Positions 1-15,400 are shown, counted from the first letter of the stretch. The stretch is DNA of 64,000 nt from Dryomyza anilis (GCA_951804985.1 OX638130.1:99383700-99447699), one strand, 5' to 3'. The notes: a model not told the origin generated them from the sequence alone. Made by a program: numbers and translations.

Positions 1-302
1 ATACACCAAACCGTTCAGCAACGATATATATTTTTTTTCTGGAACAACAAATACAAAAATGCCAGGTTCCAAAAGAGACAACAGCAATTAGTAGAAGTGA
101 AACGATGGCAATAAAAACTGATATAAATAACATAAAGAAATAAAAAATATATAAAAAAATTCGAACTCTTACAAACAAACAAGAGCGCATCCCACAACAA
201 CAAAAAATAACAGCAAACGTACATCAACATTTGAAACACAAGCGGAAGCAGCAATTTTAAATTGACGCCACCACAGACGCCGCCGCCGTCATCTTTGCCA
301 CC
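1..302 (+). other. GARNL3 5' leader / upstream sequence
   Basis: This stretch is A- and CAA-rich, as fly 5' leaders often are, and ends in GCCACC directly before the ATG. An in-frame TAA at 258-260 separates it from the coding frame. No TATA box or initiator could be assigned. The transcription start may lie left of the window. Confidence 0.5.
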
Positions 303-469
303 ATGCTTTGTTTCAATTTGAAGTTGGCGACGATTTTTCGTTCTTATCGCGACGAAAGCGTACGTGACCGCAGCCAAAGTTTGTGTGCACCGCCAACAAC
401 ACGGCGAGCACCGCCGCACAAGGATATTGGTGCGTTGCGAGTGCTGCAGCGTCGTGCATCGAGTGTTTT
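303..469 (+). CDS. GARNL3: GARNL3 exon 1 (start codon)
   Basis: The exon opens with ATG at 303 in the context GCCACCATG. It is the first Met after the in-frame TAA at 258. It gives 55 codons plus two bases, then the donor GTAAGT at 470. Its two overhanging bases join the single leading base of exon 2 to make a Phe codon. The encoded N-terminus (begins MLCFNLKLATIF) is Arg- and Pro-rich and is not clearly conserved with vertebrates, so this exon rests on start context, phase and donor. Confidence 0.8.
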
Positions 470-3400
470 GTAAGTAATTTCATCAAAAAAAAAAAGAAAA
501 AATACAAAATACAAGAAATGTTAAAACTACAGCTCAAGAGGTGGAAAAACAAAAATAGAACCAGATTTTTGGGTCTGAAAAAATTGAAAATACGTAATAA
601 CTGCAACATAAACAATTGGCAGTCGTTGCGATGTTGCATATTTTCTACTTTTTTTCAAATTAATGCAATTTGTTAATTTTTTATCATTTATTATAATTAG
701 TACTTAAACAGTTTACTAAGTTATAATTCAAAAACTTTGTGCTGCGAAATTTAGACAAATTATTATTATTCAGAAAATTATGATTATGGCAAAAAAAAAA
801 TTATATTTGAATTTTTTATACTACTAGTTGGACCCGTTCAGAGCGTTACCCGTGATAAGTTTTTGTAAATGCCCATTTTGCCCTTTTTAGTGCATGCCTA
901 CGTCGCGATTTTTCCTTGCTCACGTGCCACGCCATTTGTCCAATCCCGTTCACATTATACGTGAGTATTACAATGTTCAATACGATCATTTGTTTCGATT
1001 TTTACAATTCTGCTCGTAGTAAGTCAGAAGTTATAGCAATTTTACTGTTTTGGTTATAAAAGAGGTGTCACGCCCCGTTGTTCAATCCCGCCCACATTCT
1101 TCGGGACGATTCGAGTTTTAAATATTTACATTTGATTCGATTTTTGTAACTCTACACTTAGTATGTCAGGAGTTACATTAATTGTAATATTTTTGTTAAA
1201 TTGAAAGTGCCACGCCTCTTATTCCAATCCCTCCCACATTCTACGTGATTGGAGTTTTAAATGTAAACATTAAATTCGATTTTTATAATTCTGCTCGTAG
1301 TAAGTCAGCAGTTATAGCAATTTTACTGTTTTGGTTATATGGGAGGTGCCACTCCCCGTGGTTTAATCCCGCCCACATTCTAAGTGACGATTGGAGTTTT
1401 AAATATGAACATTTGAGTCGATTTTTATAACTCTACTCTTAGTATGTCAGCAGTTATAGCAAGTGTAATGTTTTGGTTATATGGATGCCACGCCCCTTTT
1501 TTCAATACCTCCTGCATTTTGGAGGACGATAAACAACCACAAAATACATTACTGGAACAAATTTCATGGCTGTGGCTATCTTAAGTACAAAGATATTTGC
1601 AGTTAAAAGTTCAGGTTTGCCACGCCCATTTTTGTACCTTACGGGACGAATTTCGAAAAATCCCGCCTTAGTGCGTGGGAAGATGAACTCCCTGTCCAAA
1701 TTTAGTATTCCTAGGTCAAAGGGTTTGGTCTGGGCGTTGATCGATCAGTCAGTCAATCAGGACTTGTTTTTTTATATATCGTCGTTGTAGAACGAAAAGT
1801 CATAATTTTCAAAATGCCAAATATTAATTTACAAAAATCTTTATAAATCTGTTAATTTTTCATCGATTATCTCAATTCATGATAAGAAAATGTAAATCTA
1901 TCAATTGGTATTTCAACTTTAAAAATGCATCAATTACTTTTTATAATATTAATCAACAAACTTGAAATTTAAGTTTTTCATAAAAATATATTTGGTGACT
2001 TTTCGTACTACAACGACGATATATAATAAAGAAGATTATAATAATTGTCAATTTTTTTTGCTCATAAAATAATGTCTGAATTCATTTAATTAAATTTTTA
2101 TGCTGAAAAGATGAGAATCAGAATTTATTGTTTCTCTCTAACATGATTGCAAACCATTACATTTCTGTGACCATATAACTATTTCTTACAAATAAATAAA
2201 TGATTGTTTAGGTTGATACATACTTCAACTTGTTCGTGAAAATATTTGTTGTAACCATAATATTGTTCTTGTCTAATACACTAAATTGTTCTAAATATAA
2301 TATCATGGTTGCTGTTTAACATATTTTGATAGCGAATATCTTTTTCGTAACCATAACTGTGTTCTTATGAACTATATTTTGATTTTTAAGAGCATTTTCT
2401 AATTTTATATCTACTATATTATGATTATAGCAACCATATTATAATTGAAATAATAATTATAATTTAAAATATGCATACTCTAATTGTAAAAATCATATTT
2501 GATTGTAGAGAGCATAATATAGTTGCCGATATCATGTCGCAAACACCCTTTTTCTGTGATGGAATTGAATTTATATGGTAAACAAATAAAATGTTAACAA
2601 TATGTGTGCTATTATCAATATGTGTATATTATTAATGATATTTTCATATTTTCAAAAAATTTATATAATTTTTCTAAGAAAGTAAATAACGCTAATAAAT
2701 ATATTATTATTTTAATAAAAATATGCTCAAATATTCCAAATATATTTGAAAATGATGCAATCATCGTAAATTAAATAGTTCTACGAAAATTGTTATTAAG
2801 ACACATTTTACAAAATTGGCTTTTTAAACAGATAATTTGCATCTTGTCATCTTGAGAAAATGCTGAATAACAAAATGGAAATTGACAAAGGATTGACAAA
2901 TAGAAACTGTGCTGCACAAAAAGCACACACAAATAGAATAATAAATAAATTGCATAAAAAGTGAGAAGAAAAAATGAAAACTAAAATAAATAAATGTGTT
3001 TATATGCGTAACACGTAAATCAGATGGTTGAGTAGATGGATGCATGGTTGAAAGGATGGTCGATCCGATGGATGGCGGATGGATGGGTGATCTGATCGTC
3101 CGTTGGTCTGTTGGTGTGGCAAACCAATAAAACAAATAGAAATTCAACAATATTGACACGAAGCTGATTGCGTAGCGACTGCTGGTGCTGCTGCTGCTGA
3201 TGTGGCTGCAACCTGAGACAAAACCAACAACAGCAACACCAAGTGTATCGCAAACAAGGTTATTGTTTACACACTTGTTGTTGTTGTTGTTGTTGCTTAT
3301 GGTGGTTCTGTTGCTGTGGCTTATATTGTCGTTGACCTCATTGTGTAAAATCTCATTTGTTTTCATTTATGTTAACGCATTTTTCTTCTTTTTTTTGACA

Positions 3401-6400
3401 CATGTTGTTTACATTCATAATTTTTACGCTTTTTGCATGTGCACATGAAAACAACCGATTTAAATTAAAAATTTACACAGAATTAATAAATGCAATGAAA
3501 AATTATTTGTAGTTGTTATTTTTTTTTTAATTATATTCATATCATATTTAATTAATATATTTGTGTATTCAACACTTTTTACATTTAACATTTATGTTTA
3601 CGAATTATTTATACTAATAAAACTTATTATTATTATATATTATATTATTTTTATTATAATTAAATTTAATCAATAATTCCGTCACCTTAAGAAAAGTTTA
3701 TCTTTGATCCTAAATGATTTTTAATATGTATTTTTCGTATTTAGATTATAGTATATTATAATATAACCATTACACGAGTAATTATACGAGTAATAATAAA
3801 GAGGTGTATTTTATTATAAAATTCCTTATGGTAGGTAGTGCCCTGAACACAAATAGTTACTTGATATTGCCCGTCGAAATTTATGGTAATTTATAAAAAA
3901 GGTAACCCAACACTGTTTCTAATACAACATGCTGTAGTGAAACAATTTGATACTTAAACAAGAAATTTAACTACCCAGAATATGTTTTTGATTGTTTTTA
4001 AGTAATAATAATAATAGTTTGGCCCTACAGTTCTATAAGAACTTAGGCCCAGCTTTCTCACCATTTTGAGCTGTGCGTGTTATATTTGTACTCAAAGTGG
4101 TGGGACCTACAGTTTATTGCCGAATCCGAACGGCGGGTAGAGCTTTTCATAGGCAATGTTCTACTCTCGTAGGTTTGCCATTTACTGCCGAGAGGTAGCG
4201 CGGTATAGAAAAATGTTTCTATGAAAAGATGTTGTTAGCCCCAGTCCTGGTTTGAACCGGGGACCTTTCGGCTCGCAGTCCAACGCACTAACCACTGAGC
4301 AACAGCGGCTGAAGAGTAGATCCCTGCTAGTAAAACTAGACAGGAACTGGTCGGTTTCTGGTAGGAAAATACCCAAAAAACCGAAGAGTTTTACTGGCTA
4401 TTTCCTGGTAGGAATATGTATGACATTGCTTGCGAGATACTCGACAAGTGACAAGTTACTTAGGTATTGATGCCTTTCGGCTCGCAGTCCAATGCACTAA
4501 CCATTGAGCTACCACGGCTACGTTGTTTTTAAGTAATCGGCATTATATAGAAAAGTCAGATTGGGTTTTATATATATACATTTCTGACTTAAAGATAACG
4601 CCCCTTTTGTGCGAGTTTGATGTCAAAAAGTATGGATTTTGTTAAGTAGTTAAATTAATCACTTTAGAGACGATCTTTGACATTTAATTCATTCGCATAT
4701 GATTTTGGATGCAACGTTGCCATTTTCTTGTGGTTGCTGTAGCTGCTGCTGCAACTGGAGCGCATTTAAGCACTGCAAATAGCCAATTTACGCACAAGAA
4801 ACGTGTTCTACATGACGACGTGACACAACTGCAGTGGTTTAACTTATCACCTAATTACAGCAGTAATAACGATGGCAACAGTAGAGGCAGCAGCAGTATC
4901 AGCATCAGCCACAACATGAATACAATTACGGCAAACAACCATATAGTTACTTTAATTATGTTTGTGTTTATGATGTAAAACAATCAGCGCAAAGTCGTTA
5001 TACATTTCATTATTTACTACTTGTATTTAGAGTTGGTTAAATTAGTTAAATCTCTAACGACTATAATGACTTCATCTTTTTGATTTAATTTCGTGGAGTG
5101 AATATTATAATATAATAAATAATAAAATACACTAATTAAGATATGTTTGAAATATGCACACAAATCTTTTTTAGTTCTAAATATGAAATTGTTTTAATAA
5201 GTACAACTTATATCCTGAAAATTGCAAAATATAATATTTGTTATATATCCCACACTCAGGAAAATGCTTCATAATAATTTAATTTCACATTAATGCAGCG
5301 CTTTATGTGACCGACCAATAAAAATTATGCTTACCAAAATTATATTCATCACACTTGTGTGTATGCCATATGTAGGACTCAACACACTTATAATAAACAA
5401 ACTTATAATTCCTACACTTACTATCATCACACGAATCTAATATAGATATTCACCACAAGTACATATATTCAAAACATTTATAATCAACACACTTATACTT
5501 ACCAGAAATAATCACCACAACTATATTCATCACACCTTTACTTATCACACTATACTTATCACACATATACTCACCGGACATACTCACCACACCTATATTC
5601 AGCACAATTATGCTCACCACACCTCTACTCACCACACCTATACTCACCACACATATACTCACCACACCTATTCTCACCACACCTATACTCACCACACCTA
5701 TACTCACCACACCTATACTCACCACACCTATACTCACCACACTTCTACTTATCACACTTATGTTCACTATATTATTACTCATTTTAATTATACTATTCAT
5801 ACTATTACTCATCACACTTTTTTATCACAAAGTCTCAACATAACAGCTACAATTATTATCACAAAAATTAACTACATAATAAATTCTAACAATTTTCTAA
5901 CAATTATATATTTATTACACAAATTATCTAGTAATTGAAACATTTTCAAATGCACACAAACACACACACACATACAAAACATTTTCAATGCGACTGGAAT
6001 TTTAAATGGCATCTCAATGTGGCAACGCTTAAAGGAATTTCACTTAACACTTTGACGTTAAGAATTTCATGTGCTTCGCTAAGCATTTTCACAGCATTCT
6101 GCATTCAGTAGCAGTAGCGGCAGCTTATTTGCTGTGTGTGTGTGGTCGGTTGGTCAACTCTGGCAAGAGCTGACCGCACTTGAATAGCCAACCACAGGGT
6201 TGCCAAGTACGCAGACAGTTGACCACAGCGTTGAAGTGCATGTAATCAATTGGTTGGAGCCTGTTAGCGACTCGAGTGACGGTCTTGAATTTGGCTTAAA
6301 GAAAATGTTAATTTGAACGATGACAACGCCTTCGTTTTTCGATTTATAAGTACTAAATATACATTTTATTTTTCATAAATGTATAAATGTAAAAATACTT

Positions 6401-9400
6401 TGAAATCTTATGATTATTTTGATTTTAACAATTTTCTAATTACGTATTTTTTATTTTGCTTTATACCACATTTTTTTGTGCTCTTTTTGATCTAATGCAA
6501 ATTTTGTTCAGCATAAAAACTTTTGGCAGCGGTTTCATTTTTCATTGGTAGTTGAATTGCAAAGAATGTTGCCAAAAGAATTTATTATTAATAAATGTTT
6601 TATTTGATAAATCAATTTGAAGTTTTATTTTCCGATTTTACTTAGTCGGCAGTTCAAATTTAAGTGAAGTTCAAAATTATTTGAAACAAAAATTGACATG
6701 AAATGCAAAAAAAAAATGCGAAAGGGATACCGATATTTATTGTATGATTTTGTGAGTTGCCAAAACAGATGCCACATCTACATAATTTGTTTGTTTGAGA
6801 ATTTGTTCAGTAAATATTGTGTGAACACTAGGTAAACATGTGTGTTATGATTCTTTAACTAAAATTTTATAATATTTGAAAATTATATTTTTTGAAAATT
6901 AGATTAATTAGACATAAAATAATCATTCAAAAAGCATTTAAAAAACATTTCGTTATCAATTAGGAAACGTTTAAGAAGCCTTTTATAAACATTTAATAAA
7001 CATTTAGTAAGCCTTTAATAAACATTTAGTAAACATTTAATAAAAATTTAATAAACATTAAGTAAACTTTTAAAAATTTCTTTTAAAAAACGTTTAGTAA
7101 GCAGTTAACAAGTATTTAATAAACATTTAATAAACATTTGATAAACATTTAGTAAACATAAAGTTAACTTTTAATAAACATTTAAAAATCATTTTAGGAA
7201 CATTTATTAAACATTTATTAATATTTTTTAAACAATAATTAAATATTTATTAAACAGTAATTAACATTAAATAAACATTTAATATTCATTTAATAAATAT
7301 TTAATTAGCATTTAGAAAACATTTCGAAAGCATTATAGAAACATTTAGTAAACATTTAATAAGCTTTTAATAAACATTTAGTAAACATTTAATAAAAATT
7401 TAGTAAACATTTTTTAAACATTAAATACACATCAAATAAACATTTAATAAACATTTAGTAAACATTTAATAAACATTTAATAAACATTTAATAAACATTT
7501 TGTAAACATTTAGTAAATATTTAATAAACATTTAATAAACATCTAATTAACATTTATTGACCATTTAATAAAAATTGTATAAACATACAATAATTTTTTT
7601 TTTTACATTAAATATATATTTAATAAAAAGTTGATAAACATTTAATTTACATTAAAGAAACGTTTAATAAAAAGTTGATAAATATGTAATAATCACTAAA
7701 TAATCATAATACACACTTTTAGTAAACAATCAAAAAATATATAATGAACATTTAATAAATATTTTATAAATATTTAATAAAAATTTAATAAAAATTTAAT
7801 TAAAATTCAATGAACATTTAGTTAACATTTAGCCAACAATTAAAAAACATTTAATAAACATTTAGTAAACATTTAGTAAACATTTAATAAACATTAAATT
7901 AACATTTATTAAGCATTTAGCAAACATTTAGTAAATATTTATTAAACATTAATTAATGAAATTTTAAATAATATTTAATAATATATTTACAAAGTAATAT
8001 ATATTTACTTGTTTCTACATTTGATAAAAATTTAGTAAACGTTTAATAATCATACTTCACATTTCATCACCTTTAATAAACATTTACTTAATATTTGTAT
8101 ATAATATTTTTACGCAAACACTTAACTAATATTGTGGCAACATTTTAAATATTTTGTACATCATGCAAAATGTAATATTGTCTACCGCAATAAATATTCC
8201 AATTCACCATAATTGCAAAAAACAAAAAAGTAACATTTTATACAACTTTGAATATCATCATAAAACTTAACATAACAAGAAGTGTACTATAAAATTGAAC
8301 TTGACATTTGAGAGCCTTTTTACTTATTTAAATGCACAGACACAATAAGCAAAATGACATTTTAGGTATTTCATACAGCATAAATCCAATGCTCATAAAT
8401 TTCTGGTCACACAATCAACTGTAACCTTTGATGAAATTAATAAAATAATTATATTTCAAATATTTATTATTCTTTTTGTTTTCTCTTTGCAGCTCCTCTG
8501 CTACTGAATTAATATCACGACGTGGTGTCTTCTCACGTCATCATTACGGCTCAGTAGATCAGGTAAGAAATTTTCAATAAATACTTAAAACATAAAAACT
8601 TTTCGATGACCTTTTGGTGCAAAAACTTTGTGACACAAATATTTTTAATATTAGTTTTTTTATTTTTTTTATATTTTTATTTAATATTTTTATTTTATGT
8701 TTAAAAATATTTTTGAGAAAATTTTGAAGTGCAAAATTTTGCCATAATTGCAGCATAACTGAAAATTTATAATTTCGCTCATTATTTGTAGAATGTTGTG
8801 CTGTTTGCGCAACGACGAAAGAAAGTGTGCGTCACTGTTTAGTTTTGGCGTGACGCAAACGTGCTTAATTAGTGAAATATCACTTTTACAAATAACAAGA
8901 ACAAACAAATGCAGTGGGTGTCACCTTAACAGAAAATTTTCTTAAAAAAAACAACATTTAAATTACCGTCATTAATTAGTAACATAATTATAAAACACCG
9001 TGTCGTATGAGTAACAACAAAAAATATCAATTACAATTTAATTTTGTAACGAAACTTTTACTAAAAATTATACTCTTTACCAAAAACAATTTTTTTTTAT
9101 TAAATATTAAATTTTTTACAAAAAATCAATTTTTCACTAAAAATTCAATTTTAAATACTCAAAAATTTAAAATTAAATTTAAAATTAAAAATTGAATTTT
9201 TAATTCTAAATGCATTTTTAATTAAAATTTAAATTTTCATTATAAATTTCAGTTACAAATAAAAATTCAATTTGTAAATAAAATTTTGTTTTTGTGCAAT
9301 TTAACTTATGAGCAACTTTTAGTAAAATCTGTTTATAAATTGTGACATCATACAATATAAGTAATAACATTTTTAAAATGCTTTAAAGACTAACTAAACA

Positions 9401-12400
9401 AATACGCAACGTATAATTTAGAATATACTTTTGTGTTTTTACAAATGTCAAATTAATCAGAGTGCTTTATGAAGTATGAGTAACAACGAATGTGGCACGC
9501 ATTGCACATTGATTTTGACGTCACGCATACGTCAAGGTGTGCACACTGTAGTAGAACATGTAGTAAAACAATCCATTCAATTGCAATGTGCTGTCATGCG
9601 CTTTCAGCTTAGACAAATTAAGTTTGCAGAAGCAGAAAACAGACACACGAACCAACACTGCTACATACTCACATATAAAACATGACATTCCAGGTATTAA
9701 ATCAATACCATCTGAGCGATGACCACCGGTGCACATGGTGCAAACACACATTGACAGTGAAATTTGAGAAAGGTTTCAGACACATGGAATTGTTGGATTT
9801 ATTATTGTAAAATTTTTGCAGCATTGTTGGCAGCAGCTACTTATAATTACGAAATTAAAATGTAAACACTGAGAAACATCAAGAAAAACAAGCAAGTCTA
9901 CACTTTTCATTGTTTTTATTATTAAAGTGTGCACTTTTATTATTAAAGTGTACACTTTTATTATTAAAGTGTACACTTTTATTATTAAAGTGTACACTTT
10001 TATTATTAAAGTGTACACTTTTAATTTTAAAGTGCACATATCTAATCTTTGAAAGTGTACATTTTTTATTTTAAAGTGTACATTTTTAATTTTAAAGTGT
10101 ACATTTTTAATTTTAAAGTGTACACTTTTAATTTTAAAGTGTACACTTTTAATTTTAAAGTGTACAATTTTAATTTTAAAGTGTACAATTTTAATTTTAA
10201 AGTGTACACTTTTAATTTTAAAGTGTACACATCGAAATTTTGATGTGTGTTAATTTTTAACTTCAATGTGCATACCTTTAATTTTAACGTGTACACTTTT
10301 AATTTTCATGTAAAAAAAATGTTAACGTGCGTCATCTTATCTTAAAATGTGCACATTATTAAAGTGTACACTTATATTATTAAAGTGTACACTTTTATTA
10401 TTAAATTGTACACTTTTAATTTTAAAGTGCACATATCTAATCTTTGAAGTGTACCCTTTTAACTTTAATGTGTACACCTTTAATTTTAAAGTGTACATTT
10501 TTAATTTTAAAGTGTACACTTTTCATTTTAAAGTATACACTTTTAATTTTAAAGTGTACACATCGAAATTTTGAAGTGTACACTTTTTAACTTCAATGTG
10601 CATAACTTTAATTTTAACGTGTACACTTTGATTTGTGCAATGTTTTGTTGTTTTGTTCCTTTCACTTTAATATATTGTGTTACTGTTTTAGAAAGTGTAA
10701 GAAATTAAAATAAATATCAATGAAATTATAATAAATATAAATGAAAAGAAGTAAGAGCATAGTCCGTATGTTGGCTGTTAATTTTATCAAAATAAAATTG
10801 ACACTAAAATATTTAATTTAGTCAGTTTTAAAATAATTTCTTTTCTAAATTATACCTAGATTCGAACGTAAAAATAAATTCTTTATTTTTAAATGTCGTA
10901 AAATGTTTAATTGTTATAATTATAAACAGTGTTGTTCCAGAGATCACAAATATTGTATATGTTGCGCTTAAGTAATACCATTCAAAATTAAATTAAAGTA
11001 AAACACAAAACACACAAGTAAATAAGAAATTTATACAAAATACCTAAACAAAATAACAAAAAGCGCCTGAAGTGCAACATGTTCAACATGTTTAACATGT
11101 GGTTCACTTTAACACTTACTTTGTTATTTACCACTTTTAACCATCAGACATCACAGCAAAGTAGCAAATGTGTATTTGCGTGAGTAAGATAAATATACAA
11201 ACATCAGTGAAAAAAACTCGGAGAGAGTGAGATAGACATGGTGACCAACACTGGAGGCACTTAAGTTGACAACACTAAAAGCCAAGTTCACAGCAGGGTT
11301 AGCTAAATAACAGTTACATGTAAACAAAAAAACAAAACTTTTTGTTAAATGAAAAAAAAAAATCTGTTGTTTTACTATGTTGCTACAAAGCAACAACTGC
11401 GCAGATTAGTTTTGTTTCAAAGTGAAAATTACATTGTTTTCATTTCTATTGTACAGCATGATGCTGTAATTTGTAGACAATCTTTGTTTTATTTCAGTTA
11501 ATTTTCGTATTTGTTTATAATTTAAGATATAATTTATATAAACATTTTTAATATACTACATAAATAAGATTTTAATTTGCATGAATTTATATATACAAAT
11601 AAATATTATTTTTTTAATGATTTTTTTAGTTCCCAAAGTGAAAAATGTATAAAAGTCAATAAACTGATGAATACGATTTTATTAATTTATATGATTATAG
11701 TAATTTATGAATTTCTAACTCTTTGAACATATAATTTGGCGGATTTATTAATTTTTAAATAAGTTTTTCTAGTTTAAACTATATTATTATTAAATAAATA
11801 GGAATTAAAGAATTTCCATTTATGATTTTCCATTTATGAATTAATAAAATTATGAATTTATGATGTAATGTATTCCTGAATTTATGAATTTGTAACTTTA
11901 TCAATTTATTAATTTATTAATTTATTAATTTATTAATTTGATAATTTATAAATTTATGAATTCATAAATTTATGAATTTACGAATTTATGCATTTATAAA
12001 ATTATAAATTTGTGATTTTAAGAATTTCTTAATTTAAGTATTTATGAATTTATCAATTTATGAATTTTTGAATTTATGAATTTATGAATTTATGAATTTA
12101 TGAATTTATGAATTTACGAATTTATGAATTTATGAATTTATGAATTTATGAATTTATGAATTTATGAATTTATGAATTTATAAATTTATGAATTTATGAA
12201 TTTATGAATTTATGAATTTATGAATTTACGAATTAATGAATTTACGAATTTATGAATTTATGAATTCATGAATTCATGAATTTATGAATTTATGATTTTA
12301 TGAATTTATGAATTTATGACTTTTTGAATTTATGAATTTATGACTTTATAATTTAAGGAATTTACGAATTTATGAATTTATGAATTTATAAATTTACGAA

Positions 12401-15400
12401 TTTATGAATTTATGAATTTATGAATTTATGAATTTATGAATTTACGAATTTATGAATTTATGAATTTATGAATTTATGAATTTATGAATTTATGAATTTA
12501 TGAATTTATGAATTTATGAATTTATGAATTTATGAACTTATGAATTTATGAATTTATGAATTTATGAATTTATGAATTTATGAATATATGAATTTATGAA
12601 TTTGTGAATTTATGAATTTATGAATTCATGAATTTGTGAATATATGATATTATGTTTTTATAACTATATATTTTTTATTTATAACATACGTCGTTATGAA
12701 TTTGGGCATTTAATAATTTTTGAATTTTGGTATTATTGAATTTGAGAATTTTTGTATTTATGAAATTACAAATTTTTAATTACGAATTAATGCATTTATT
12801 AACATACAAATTTATGAATATATTTATTAGAATTTATGAATGTATTAATTCATTAAAATTATGAATTTATAAACTGATGAATTTGTTATTAATAAATTTA
12901 TGAATTCATGAATTTATGATTAAATGAATTAACGAATTTATGAACTATGAACGTTATAATTAAATGAATTAACGTATTTATGAACTATTGAATTTCCAAA
13001 TTTATTTTATTTAAACTATTTAAGAAATTTAAAATTTTGTAACGCTTGTAAAACTTCTATTAATAAATACAATAATGTATTACATAAAAATCTACAAAAT
13101 TCATCAACTGCCACTTACACGTCTGTCAGCACGACATTGATTAATGTTACTCATACGACATGCTGCATAAAAATAGAAAAAACATATAAAAACTAAAACA
13201 TGTTTTTAGAAAATAACTAAACGAGTGTTGACAACTTTTTACTTAAATCCCAACTGCTTTATTAGCAAGTAAAATATTTTTCTCTTGCATAGCAGTTAAA
13301 AATCAACAACCTTTTTACGTTGTGACATAATCGGTTGAAAGGTGGCGCAACATGTGCCAGCCCAGTAGCGCCTTAGTGTTGTACGATATAAAATAAAGTA
13401 TAAAACCAACGAAATTCGCGCAATTTATACGGTTTTCTTTTATGTGCCTGTGAAAATATTTACACAGTCACATGTTGCAGGCATCTGAACATTTTTCATC
13501 GTTATGAAAAACGGCTTGAGTGAAATTTATGCCATTTTTAAGGTGTTTATAAAAACAGCATCATATGCGCTGAAGTGTGAGTTGAGTTGAGACATATGTA
13601 TTTTTGTGTGATGGATAAATATTGTTGGGGTCGTTGAATGAAATATGGGCTGAGTAAAATATGGCGTTGTCTTCCGTCAATAAGGTACCCTTGACAATTG
13701 AAAATCATGATAATGATGGAGAGCAAAGAGCACAATAAAGACAGAAAAAAAAAACTGAAATTAAGGCGCTTTAATTTCTGTTTTGCTATTTTTTATATTT
13801 TGCTTAAAATTTATAATTTTAAATTTTAATCTAAATACATGCAATATTTTTTTTTTTCTTATACAGTGGAAGCAAATAATGAGCGACAACAGTTCGTCTC
13901 GGCACATCTGCTGCTTAATGTATTGAAACATTTTAAATACTTAAAACTTTTCACATCCCACATTCAATATGCAGCTGTGTAAAACTTTTTACAAAACGAA
14001 CTGCACAGGAACTGCCTCCTCGCACAGTATTTTAAATTACACTTGAGCTGAACCAAAACAAATAACCTAGTGGGCTCTGCACTTGTGTGCCAAGTAGCAG
14101 CTTCCTTTGAAAAATTAAAAACAGTCTGTGATGATGATTATCTGGGGATTTTGTTTGTTTTTTAAATTTTGCAAAAAAAAAAATGTTTTTTGTTTGATTT
14201 TTATTTATGTATTCACTGTTTATTTTATAGATTATTCACAACAAAAAAAATGTTGTCCTAAATCATAAATTTACAAATTATTCAAAATGTTGATGCTTTT
14301 ATTTTGAACTAAGTAAAAAAGCAGCAAAAAATGAATTTCAATAAATTAGTGAATCTTGAATCTATTCTATTTAAGACAAATAACTATAAAGTTTTATATA
14401 TACTAATTTTCTGTGTTTAAGATTGATGGTCTTAGCTACTTTAATGTCTGTTATTTAAAAATTATTCAATAATACATGCTTTTTTGCATTTTTAAAACTT
14501 TAACCACGCTAGCTTTTCCTTTTTATTATTTTTTCCCCCTCTCATATGGTGCACCACACCATCGCGAGTTTTATAAACAAACTTTTACCATAGCAATTCT
14601 GCGGTGCACCACTTGATTTTTTGCTTGTCTGCGCCATTTTAGCAGCCGGGATCATGTCACGGCCCTAAACTCATCGAACAACTTACGCCCTCAAGTCGTC
14701 GTATGGGTTTCGTTGTCTACGTGATGTTCGTTTAAAAAATAAAATTAATTGCCCGCCGCCACTGCTGCTGTTGGGTTCAGAGTTTAACATGTTTGCCATA
14801 GAGATTTTTTTATTACAAAATACGCTGCTACTCAGCAAACTTTGCAAACAATTGAAAATTACATAATGCGTTGTAATTAAACACTAAATAATTAATAATA
14901 AACTTGTGCAAACATGTAGCGTAATTGTTGCAGTGCTTTATTAAAAATTTTTGTAGCAAACAATTGATTAAAAAAAAAAAAAACAAAATACAGTGGATAA
15001 AAAATCATAGATGTATACGAACAGATATTACTTAAACACTGATATATACCAAATATATTGAAAATTCCTTAATTCATTAATTAATTCACATAAATACATA
15101 AATACATAAATACATAAATACATAAATACATAAATACATAAATACATAAATACATAAATACATAAATACATAAATACATAAATACATAAATACATAAATA
15201 CATAAATACATAAATACATAAATACATAAATACATAAATACATAAATACATAAATACATAAATACATAAATACATAAATACATAAATACATAAATACATA
15301 AATACATAAATACATAAATACATAAATACATAAATACATAAATACATAAATACATAAATACATAAATACATAAATACATAAATACATAAATACATAAATA

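Noticed and set aside
383..676. 97-codon + strand frame starting inside exon 1
   Set aside because: It is in another frame than the supported exon 1, runs through the donor into AT-rich intron, and has no family resemblance.
4237..4316. A functional tRNA gene on the - strand
   Set aside because: A- and B-box regions are present but the acceptor stem has mismatches, and the unit lies inside a SINE with target duplications.
4709..4978. 89-codon frame with a signal-peptide-like start (MQRCHFLVVAVAAAATG)
   Set aside because: The hydrophobic start comes from a CTG-rich patch and the rest from CAG-like repeats; no homologue, promoter or poly(A) support.
9773..10574. Repeat-encoded frames of 60-87 codons (YTLKLKV-type repeats)
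   Set aside because: Generated by the 21-bp period, which is a multiple of three; both strands show such frames.
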